Origin: an uncultured Saprospirales bacterium
Lineage (GTDB): Bacteria > Bacteroidota > Bacteroidia > Chitinophagales > JADIYW01
Direction: 5' to 3'
Assembly: GCA_938008535.1 (NCBI GenBank)
Contig: CALLKF010000106.1
Coordinates: 1 to 28,911, forward strand
Length of the DNA: 28,911 nucleotides
The notes under the pieces are model-generated. The model ran no database searches and had not been told where the DNA came from. It saw nothing but the letters and a program-made list of their open reading frames with translations. Positions 22,828 to 28,911 of the stretch are shown one piece after another (position 1 is the first letter of the stretch; each line of letters opens with the position of its first letter). The position numbers and the translations under genes are program-made.

Positions 22828-24348
22828 ATGAAATTCTTACAAAATTTAAACATAAACGAAACAAATTCAGGCACTTCGACAGGTACCAACTGGATCTCGA
22901 CTGAAAATTTATTAGATTCTTTTTCTCCTGTAGATGGTAAAAAAATAGCTTCGGTACAAGTTACTACGGAAAAAGCATATCAAACTGTTTTACAAAAAGC
23001 AGAAGAAGCATTCAAAGTTTGGCGCGTTACGCCTGCACCAAAACGTGGTGAAATAGTGCGCCAAATGGGTGACGAATTCCGTAAACATAAAGATGATTTA
23101 GGTAGATTGGTTTCTTGGGAAATGGGAAAAAGTTTGCAGGAAGGTCTTGGCGAAGTACAGGAAATTATCGATATATGCGATTTTGCCGTTGGTTTATCGC
23201 GCCAGTTATATGGCTTAACGATGCATTCGGAACGACCAAAACACCGAATGTATGAACAATATCATCCGATTGGTATTGTCGGAATTATCACGGCATTTAA
23301 TTTTCCGGCGGCAGTTTGGGGCTGGAATGCCATGTTGGCTTGGGTTTGCGGCGACGTTTGTGTGTGGAAACCATCAGAAAAAACGCCATTAACAGCAGTT
23401 GCCTGCCAAAAAATTGTAGAAAAAGTAATAAAAGCCAATAATTTACCAGAAGGTTTATCGTGTTTAATTAATGGCGACCGCAATGTTGGCGAGTGGCTTG
23501 CTGCTGACGAACGCATTCCGTTGGTTTCAGCAACTGGTTCCACCAGAATGGGAAAAGAAGTTGGAAAAATTGTAGCAGCACGTTTAGGCAGAAGTTTATT
23601 GGAATTAGGTGGCAACAATGCCATTATCATTACACCAAATGCAGATTTAAAATTAGCGATTGTTGGTTCAGTTTTTGGCGCAACAGGCACTACTGGACAA
23701 CGATGCACTACTACTCGAAGATTAATTATACATTCATCTGTTTATGAGCAATTTAAACAACAGTTAGTTAGTGCATTTAATCAGTTAAAAATAGGAAATC
23801 CTTTGGAAGATGGTATTCATGTTGGACCTGTGATTGATACGCATGCTGTGCAACTATATTCAAAAGCTATTGAAGAATGTAAAGAGCAAGGTGGTCGATT
23901 TGTAGTTGATGGTGAAGTTTTAACTGGCTCAAGCTACACTTCTGGTTGTTATGTAAAACCGTGTATTGCTGAAGTAGATTCTCAATTACCAATTGTAAAA
24001 ACAGAAACCTTCGCACCTATTTTATATTTAATGAAATACGATGATTTGGAAGAGGCGATTGCTTTGCAAAATGAAGTACCACAAGGTTTATCATCTTCCA
24101 TTATTACAACTAATATGCGTGAAATGGAAGCATTTTTATCGGCTGCTGGTTCTGATTGTGGAATTGCCAACGTAAATATGGGTACATCTGGCGCTGAAAT
24201 TGGCGGTGCTTTTGGTGGTGAAAAAGAGACAGGTGGTGGCCGCGAATCTGGTTCAGATGCGTGGAAAGCATACATGCGAAGACAAACCAGCTCTATCAAC
24301 TATGGCGAAGACTTGCCTTTGGCGCAAGGCATTAAGTTTGATTTATAA
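22828..24348 (+). CDS. Aldehyde dehydrogenase of the ALDH7/antiquitin type (L-aminoadipate-semialdehyde dehydrogenase)
   Basis: This 506-residue NAD-dependent enzyme probably oxidises alpha-aminoadipic semialdehyde in lysine breakdown. Family features: TAFNFPAAVWGWN (155-167), the cofactor segment KPSEKTPLT, catalytic Glu259 in LLELGGNNA and nucleophile Cys293 in TGQRCTTTRRL, where the 'CTTTRRL' string is characteristic of antiquitin. The C-terminal GGAFGGEKETGGGRESGSDAWKAYMRRQT-like region is also typical of ALDH7. No other lysine-degradation genes are next to it. Substrate assignment is by family only. Confidence 0.9.
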   Translation: MKFLQNLNINETNSGTSTGTNWISTENLLDSFSPVDGKKIASVQVTTEKAYQTVLQKAEEAFKVWRVTPAPKRGEIVRQMGDEFRKHKDDLGRLVSWEMGKSLQEGLGEVQEIIDICDFAVGLSRQLYGLTMHSERPKHRMYEQYHPIGIVGIITAFNFPAAVWGWNAMLAWVCGDVCVWKPSEKTPLTAVACQKIVEKVIKANNLPEGLSCLINGDRNVGEWLAADERIPLVSATGSTRMGKEVGKIVAARLGRSLLELGGNNAIIITPNADLKLAIVGSVFGATGTTGQRCTTTRRLIIHSSVYEQFKQQLVSAFNQLKIGNPLEDGIHVGPVIDTHAVQLYSKAIEECKEQGGRFVVDGEVLTGSSYTSGCYVKPCIAEVDSQLPIVKTETFAPILYLMKYDDLEEAIALQNEVPQGLSSSIITTNMREMEAFLSAAGSDCGIANVNMGTSGAEIGGAFGGEKETGGGRESGSDAWKAYMRRQTSSINYGEDLPLAQGIKFDL

Positions 24349-24414
24349 TGTTAATTTTTAGGAATTTTTTATCATTTAATCTTCCTAACTTACGTCTTCA
24401 TAAAAATTAAATCT

Positions 24415-24960
24415 ATGATAATTGTATCTTTTATTTTAGGCGTATTGCTGTGGACATTTACAGAATATATGTTACATCGTTTTTTAGGACATGAACATAA
24501 AGGCAGAAATTTCTTTAAAAGAGAACATGTGCAACATCATGCAAAATTTAATTACTTCGCGCCTGTTTATAAAAAAGTAATTAGTGCCAGTATTGTATTT
24601 ATGATTTTCTTTTTGTTCGGAAATTTGTTTGCACCAGTTTTAATAGTGCTTTTCTTTTTAATAGGATTTTTTGGCATGTATGCTTTGTACGAAGCAGCAC
24701 ATTTCAGATATCATGCAAAAGATCCATTGGTTGCACCTTTTATAATTTTGAGAAAACATCATTTTTATCACCATTTTCATAATCCAAAAATGAATCATGG
24801 TGTAACCACACGAATTTGGGACAGAATATTCGGCACGTTTATACCAGTTGAATCAGTCAATATTCCTGAAAAAATGACTATGAATTGGCTAACATACAAT
24901 GGTGAAATAAAAAACAGATATGCTTCACATTTCAGAATAATCAATAATAGCAGGAAATAG
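24415..24960 (+). CDS. Fatty acid hydroxylase / sterol desaturase superfamily membrane protein
   Basis: The 181-residue di-iron membrane enzyme has the superfamily's histidine clusters: HRFLGHEH (21-28), HVQHH (38-42), HFRYH, and HHFYHHFHN, with hydrophobic segments around 3-18, 56-80 and 78-100. The order and spacing suit a fatty acid 2-hydroxylase (FA2H-like) acting on membrane or sphingolipid acyl chains, plausible in Bacteroidota that make sphingolipids; carotenoid hydroxylase is the alternative. It follows the aldehyde dehydrogenase by 66 bp on the same strand. It converges with the following gene, and a GTGACG motif lies after its stop codon. Confidence 0.85.
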   Translation: MIIVSFILGVLLWTFTEYMLHRFLGHEHKGRNFFKREHVQHHAKFNYFAPVYKKVISASIVFMIFFLFGNLFAPVLIVLFFLIGFFGMYALYEAAHFRYHAKDPLVAPFIILRKHHFYHHFHNPKMNHGVTTRIWDRIFGTFIPVESVNIPEKMTMNWLTYNGEIKNRYASHFRIINNSRK

Positions 24961-24991
24961 CTTTAGGATTTTTAGTGACGGGTTTTGTTCA

Positions 24992-25681
24992 TTAAATCTT
25001 TATAGCAAAACCAATTTTTGCCCAAGATGCTTCTTCGTAGCCAGCTTCAATGGCAACGCCAAAATGCTCTACAAAGTAATAGCGCAACGCAATACCACCA
25101 CCAGCGTTCACACCTATTTTTTTAGTTTTGGTATCGAGTGTTTTATCTTTGTATGAAACCAGATAAGCACCAATATGTGCGTGAATGTCAAAGTCTAATT
25201 TGTCAGATAGCAACTCTTTATCTAATTTATCATCTAATAATTGCCACCAATGTAATCCACATCTAGCACCAAATGCATTACCCAAATAATAGACGTTGGT
25301 CGATTTATAATTTTTAAATCCAACACCATAAAAAACGCCAACACTTACATAATCATGCACATTATAATCTAAATTCAATGTAAAACCAAGCATTAAACCA
25401 GTTCCATATTTTGTGCCAGCATAATTTAAAGATTCAAAACCTAAATGATGTCCAACATTTAAAGTTGGTTGAATGACAAAGTTTTTTTTTGCAGATGCAC
25501 CTTCGCTTACAGGTGTATATATTTTTGTTCCTTTTTCATTTTCAATAATAGAGACTTCGCATTTATTAAAACTATTTTCGGATTTATTATCTGTTTTGAT
25601 GTTTAAGTTCTCAGCAAATAACTGAGAAGAAAACACTATAAATACAATAATTAGAGTAAATGATTTGATTGATTTATACAT
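24992..25681 (-). CDS. Exported protein, paralogue 1 of 3 (predicted outer-membrane beta-barrel-like)
   Basis: The 229-residue protein has a signal peptide (MYKSIKSFTLIIVFIVFSSQ…AENL) and then alternating hydrophobic strands ending in a C-terminal aromatic/hydrophobic strand (YEEASWAKIGFAIKI). It shares its plan with the two following genes: a 'GLHWWQLL…KLDFDIHAHIGAYLV' middle, then 'GVNAGGGIALRYYFVEHFGV'. This suits a small outer-membrane barrel of 8-10 strands, not a known family that I can name. It is monocistronic-looking: 122 bp from its upstream neighbour, with that neighbour's terminator between. Confidence 0.75.
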   Translation of the reverse strand: MYKSIKSFTLIIVFIVFSSQLFAENLNIKTDNKSENSFNKCEVSIIENEKGTKIYTPVSEGASAKKNFVIQPTLNVGHHLGFESLNYAGTKYGTGLMLGFTLNLDYNVHDYVSVGVFYGVGFKNYKSTNVYYLGNAFGARCGLHWWQLLDDKLDKELLSDKLDFDIHAHIGAYLVSYKDKTLDTKTKKIGVNAGGGIALRYYFVEHFGVAIEAGYEEASWAKIGFAIKI

Positions 25682-25750
25682 ACTGTTGTTTGAGAATTGA
25701 AATGTAAAATTACAGAAATGATAATAAAATAACTTGTTTAAATAAAAAAT

Positions 25751-25769
25751 GCCACGAAAAATTCGTGGC
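25751..25769 (-). terminator. Terminator of the 222-aa exported protein gene
   Basis: GCCACGAA (25751-25758) pairs with TTCGTGGC (25762-25769) around a 3-nt loop, flanked by A-rich and T-rich tracts so that it could work in both directions. It follows the stop codon of the gene at 25804-26472. Confidence 0.8.
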
Positions 25770-25803
25770 TTATTTTTTAAATAACTATATTTTATTGTAT
25801 GTA

Positions 25804-26472
25804 TTATAGTTTAAGTGAAATACCTGCTTCCAATAAACTTTTTCCGTAACCAACTTCAGCATAAATACCGAATTTTGGTTTTGGATAATATTTAATACCA
25901 AATTGTGGTCCTACAAATAGCATTCCACCAATTGTACTGCTGCTTGCAGGAAAACTTACTGCTAAGCCAGAACCAACGTTTAAACCAGCATATAAATCTA
26001 TTTTATCACCATGAATGTCTTTGCTTGTTTTATCTTCAATTAATTGAAAAAAGTGAAAATTTGCCATGATACCAACTGGTACATACAAAATACCACCACC
26101 ACCTCTGTAGTTTCTTCCACCAATTCCAGTAACAAGACCTAATCCTACATAATCATGAATACCAAATTCTGCTTGTATGGATAATGTTCCAGAATACCAA
26201 AAGCCATAAGCATAACCACCATAACTATAACCACCATATCTGTAAAATCCACCACTACCAAAGTTGCCAAGATAAGAAGACATTCCTAAACCTATTGACA
26301 AGGTTTTTGATCCTTTTCCTTCAAATGCTTTCTCACCAGATGATTTTGAACTTTTCTTTGGAGCTGCATAACTTGTTAAGTTAGACATTTTTAATCCTAA
26401 TTCTTCAGCAAATGTGTTTGTAGAGAACAAAATGATTGTTGCAACTACCATTAATTTCATTAATTTTTTCAT
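25804..26472 (-). CDS. Exported protein, paralogue 2 of 3 (glycine/tyrosine-rich loop)
   Basis: This 222-residue protein has a signal peptide (MKKLMKLMVVATIILFSTNT then FAEE) and the same plan as its neighbours: GLVTGIG core, 'FHFFQLI…IDLYAGLNVGSGL', 'GPQFGIKYYPKPKFGIYAEV' and a final strand SLLEAGISLKL. It differs by a glycine/tyrosine-rich stretch at about residues 76-95 (GFYRYGGYSYGGYAYGFWYS), probably a surface loop. An outer-membrane barrel is inferred. Its own terminator lies at 25751-25769. Confidence 0.75.
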   Translation of the reverse strand: MKKLMKLMVVATIILFSTNTFAEELGLKMSNLTSYAAPKKSSKSSGEKAFEGKGSKTLSIGLGMSSYLGNFGSGGFYRYGGYSYGGYAYGFWYSGTLSIQAEFGIHDYVGLGLVTGIGGRNYRGGGGILYVPVGIMANFHFFQLIEDKTSKDIHGDKIDLYAGLNVGSGLAVSFPASSSTIGGMLFVGPQFGIKYYPKPKFGIYAEVGYGKSLLEAGISLKL

Positions 26473-26647
26473 TGTTTTAATTTTATATGTTTGATTATAT
26501 TTCGCAAAATTAGAATAAAAAATTCATTGTCAATATACCGAATAATAAGTAGAAATGACCGCTTACTCATTTACGCACATCTTTTCCACAACATATTTAT
26601 ATATAGTTTAATTTATAGTGTAAAATCAGTACGTTTCTTAAACAAAA

Positions 26648-26671
26648 AAAGATACCGCATGCGATATCTTT
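26648..26671 (-). terminator. Terminator of the 237-aa exported protein gene
   Basis: AAAGATA (26648-26654) pairs with TATCTTT (26665-26671) around the palindrome CGCATGCG. On the minus strand a run of T follows. It lies after the stop codon of the gene at 26693-27406. Confidence 0.7.
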
Positions 26672-26692
26672 TTATATTTTAATGAATAGCAA

Positions 26693-27406
26693 TTATAATT
26701 TTACAGACAATCCTATTTTAGCAACTGACATTTCATTCCATCCAAATTCGCCAACGATACCAATTTTGTTATTAAAATAATAGCGAACACCTACACTTGG
26801 TCCCACAGAAAATCCACCATAAGTTCTGCTGTAACCAGCATTAACGAATTCATTATTAGTATTCACATAAAAGATTCCACCCATGTGAAGTGCTGCGTAA
26901 AAATCAAGTTTACCTGGACTTACTTTAGTGTTGGCTTTCTTCCATATTAATTGATAAATATGAAAAACACCTCTTGCTCCAAAAGCAAGACCTATGTTTC
27001 TATCAGAGTATAGAAATCCTTGCACCAAGCGATTATTTACGCTGGCATCCATGCCAAAATAACCACCTATACTTACATACGGATGTACGGCACCATCAAT
27101 ATTTAATGTAAAACCTGGTCTAAAACCAACACCATATCGGTAGTTATAACCAGCAACATTTCCTTTTTTATATTTATTGTTGACATAAAACGGACCATTA
27201 CTACCTAAATTTAAAGATAAATCTAGTTGAATGAGTCCTTTATATATTCCATCTGAAGAAGATTTTTTATTTTCAGCATTTGGTTTGTAATACGAAGTGC
27301 TAATTGTATTAAGACTTAACTCTTTTGCATAGGTGAAATTTGTAATTAAAACGAATGCAAGAGCAGTAAAAATCGTTGTTTTGTGTTTAAATGTAAATTT
27401 TTTCAT
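26693..27406 (-). CDS. Exported protein, paralogue 3 of 3 (predicted outer-membrane beta-barrel-like)
   Basis: The 237-residue protein has an N-terminal signal (MKKFTFKHKTTIFTALAFVL then ITNFTYAKE), a 'GVFHIYQLI…KLDFYAALHMGGIFYV' middle and a C-terminal 'GPSVGVRYYFNNKIGIVGEF' with last strand MSVAKIGLSVKL. These line up with the two downstream paralogues, so the three probably arose by tandem duplication. Each gene has its own terminator, indicating separate control. Function is unknown. About 220 bp between it and the next paralogue hold no gene that I can support apart from the terminator. Confidence 0.75.
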   Translation of the reverse strand: MKKFTFKHKTTIFTALAFVLITNFTYAKELSLNTISTSYYKPNAENKKSSSDGIYKGLIQLDLSLNLGSNGPFYVNNKYKKGNVAGYNYRYGVGFRPGFTLNIDGAVHPYVSIGGYFGMDASVNNRLVQGFLYSDRNIGLAFGARGVFHIYQLIWKKANTKVSPGKLDFYAALHMGGIFYVNTNNEFVNAGYSRTYGGFSVGPSVGVRYYFNNKIGIVGEFGWNEMSVAKIGLSVKL

Positions 27407-27470
27407 ACAGCAAAGATGCTTTAAATATCACTTTGCATTGTTACAATAGGTTACTATAAACTTACAAGAA

Positions 27471-28646
27471 TCACACTTTCTCAATAACAATAGCACTAGC
27501 GCCACCGCCGCCATTACAAATTCCTGCTGCACCAATTTTTCCATCTTTATTTTTTAAGATAGAAATTAAAGTAGCTACAATTCTACAACCAGAATTTCCA
27601 ATTGGATGACCTAATGCAACTGCACCGCCAAATACATTTATTTTATCATGCGAAATATTCATTTCTTTCATGTTGGCTAAAGCAACTACTGAAAATGCTT
27701 CATTAATTTCAAAAAAATCAACATCTTCTACCTTTAAATTTGCTTTGTGTAATGCTTTTGGAATTGCTTTTGAAGGCGTAGTTGTAAACCATTCTGGATC
27801 TTGTGATGCATCCGCAAAGGATATAATTTTTGCTAAAGGTGTTACGCCTAATTCTTTCACTTTTTTGCCACTCATCAACACCATCGCACTTGCACCATCA
27901 TTAATTTTAGATGCATTTATAGCCGTTATCGTTCCTTCTTTTTCAAAAGCTGGCTTCAACGCACTTACTTTAGCTTCATCAAATTTTTTATATTCTTCAT
28001 CTTCAGAAATAGTCACATCACCTTTTTTAGATGCAATCACAACAGGTACAATTTCGTCTTTAAAATAACCATTTGCATACGCTTCTTGCGCACGTTTGTA
28101 TGATGAAATAGCATACGCATCTTGCGCTTCACGAGAAAATGAATAATGTTTTGCACACACTTCACCAGCATTTCCCATCATGTATTTTTTATAAGGATCT
28201 TGTAAACCATCTCGTACGATAGCATCTAAAATTTCGCCGTTGCCATATCGAATACCAGTTCTACCAGTTGGCAAATAATGTGGTGCATTGCTCATACTTT
28301 CCATTCCACCAACCACTACTACATCGTTGTCACCTAACATAATAGACTGTGCACCTAACATAATTGCTTTCATTCCAGATGCACATACTTTATTTACGGT
28401 AGTACAAGGCGTTTTTGTATTGATACCAGCAGCTATCGATACTTGTTGCGCTGGAGCTTGTCCTACATTTGCCTGCAACACATTTCCTAAATAAACTTCA
28501 TCAATTTGATCGCCGTTGATTCCAGCACGTTGCATAGCAGCTTGAACAGCAATTTTACCTAATTCAATTACGTTTACATTTGCTAAAACGCCACTCAATG
28601 CGCCAATTGGTGTGCGCGCCATCGATACTATAAATACATCTTCCAT
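27471..28646 (-). CDS. Acetyl-CoA acetyltransferase (thiolase)
   Basis: The enzyme condenses two acetyl-CoA, or runs in reverse to cleave acetoacetyl-CoA. I chose the start at 28646 (MEDVFIVSMARTPIG), giving 391 residues, the usual thiolase length; a longer frame to 28700 adds an AT-rich leader that overlaps the likely promoter. Active-site residues are Cys88 (VNKVCASGMKA), a His in GHPIGNSGCRI, and the C-terminal Cys in GICNGGGGAS; the conserved NEAF motif is also present. No partner genes (hydroxyacyl-CoA dehydrogenase or CoA transferase) are in view. Confidence 0.95.
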   Translation of the reverse strand: MEDVFIVSMARTPIGALSGVLANVNVIELGKIAVQAAMQRAGINGDQIDEVYLGNVLQANVGQAPAQQVSIAAGINTKTPCTTVNKVCASGMKAIMLGAQSIMLGDNDVVVVGGMESMSNAPHYLPTGRTGIRYGNGEILDAIVRDGLQDPYKKYMMGNAGEVCAKHYSFSREAQDAYAISSYKRAQEAYANGYFKDEIVPVVIASKKGDVTISEDEEYKKFDEAKVSALKPAFEKEGTITAINASKINDGASAMVLMSGKKVKELGVTPLAKIISFADASQDPEWFTTTPSKAIPKALHKANLKVEDVDFFEINEAFSVVALANMKEMNISHDKINVFGGAVALGHPIGNSGCRIVATLISILKNKDGKIGAAGICNGGGGASAIVIEKV

Positions 28647-28665
28647 AATAATTTTTATTTTGATA

Positions 28666-28673
28666 CAAAAATA
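28666..28673 (-). promoter_or_regulatory. Possible thiolase promoter (-7 TATTTTTG)
   Basis: TATTTTTG on the minus strand matches TAnnTTTG 20 bp before the chosen thiolase start. The -33 element is not clear. Confidence 0.4.
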
Positions 28674-28872
28674 CAAAGTATTTAGGAGTTTTAAAATCAA
28701 TTTATTGTGTAGTTAATACATATAGCTAAAGAAAATGTTTAGATAGCATATTCGTATCGACGAATATCTCCGACTTCTCCACGTTGCTTGTAAAATTTCA
28801 ACTATTTATTCTCTTTGAACTCATTACAACACTGTTATATTTTGTATTTTTTTGTTTCCTTTTAAAATAAAA

Positions 28873-28899
28873 AAACCTCGACTAAATTAGTCGAGGTTT
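28873..28899 (-). terminator. Strong rho-independent terminator at the window edge
   Basis: AAACCTCGACT (28873-28883) pairs perfectly with AGTCGAGGTTT (28889-28899) around a 5-nt loop. On the minus strand it is followed by a long T tract, so it probably ends a minus-strand gene located beyond the window. Confidence 0.85.
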
Positions 28900-28911
28900 C
28901 TCTTTATTGAT

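Overview
The window comes from a low-GC member of the Bacteroidota, probably near the Chitinophagales/Saprospirales, although the order is an inference. The evidence is: promoters of the TTTG-N19/20-TAnnTTTG type, a type IX secretion sorting domain, an HU-CCDC81/SPOR protein, the bL28-bL33-DUF4295-ftsY cluster, a Bacteroidota-style TamB, and a bacillithiol gene (bshC).

Left part (1-17150): mostly conserved housekeeping genes. On the minus strand: the N-terminal end of bshC, a hypothetical protein, rimO, a secreted alpha/beta hydrolase, a frameshifted ORF6N gene, ftsY, a DUF4295 ribosome-associated protein, rpmG, rpmB, tRNA-Arg(ACG), a LolD-like ATPase, an HU/SPOR envelope protein, a T9SS-exported hydrolase and tsaD. 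A 1608-residue TamB-like gene runs on the plus strand. Then, on the minus strand, come trxB, coaE and yajC.

Middle (17250-22721): the intergenic space between the 5' ends of yajC and an aldehyde dehydrogenase gene holds an array of degenerate 21-bp repeats. The left half of the array is inverted relative to the right half. A complete 4,984-bp IS1595-family transposon (17572-22555) sits inside one repeat unit. It has perfect 25-bp terminal inverted repeats and an 8-bp target duplication, TCTGCGAA, and removing it restores an exact 21-bp unit. Besides a zinc-ribbon DDE transposase and an overlapping HTH gene, it carries a two-gene operon (a small soluble protein that may have a phospholipase-D-like fold, plus a four-helix membrane protein), an Xre regulator, a RelA/SpoT-type nucleotide synthetase and three or four small genes. 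The cargo looks like phage defence or toxin modules in transit. This is the most interesting part of the window.

Right part (22828-28911): an antiquitin-type aldehyde dehydrogenase, a fatty-acid-hydroxylase-superfamily membrane enzyme, three tandem paralogous exported (probably outer-membrane) proteins and an acetyl-CoA acetyltransferase. The window ends at a strong terminator that belongs to a minus-strand gene lying beyond the edge.
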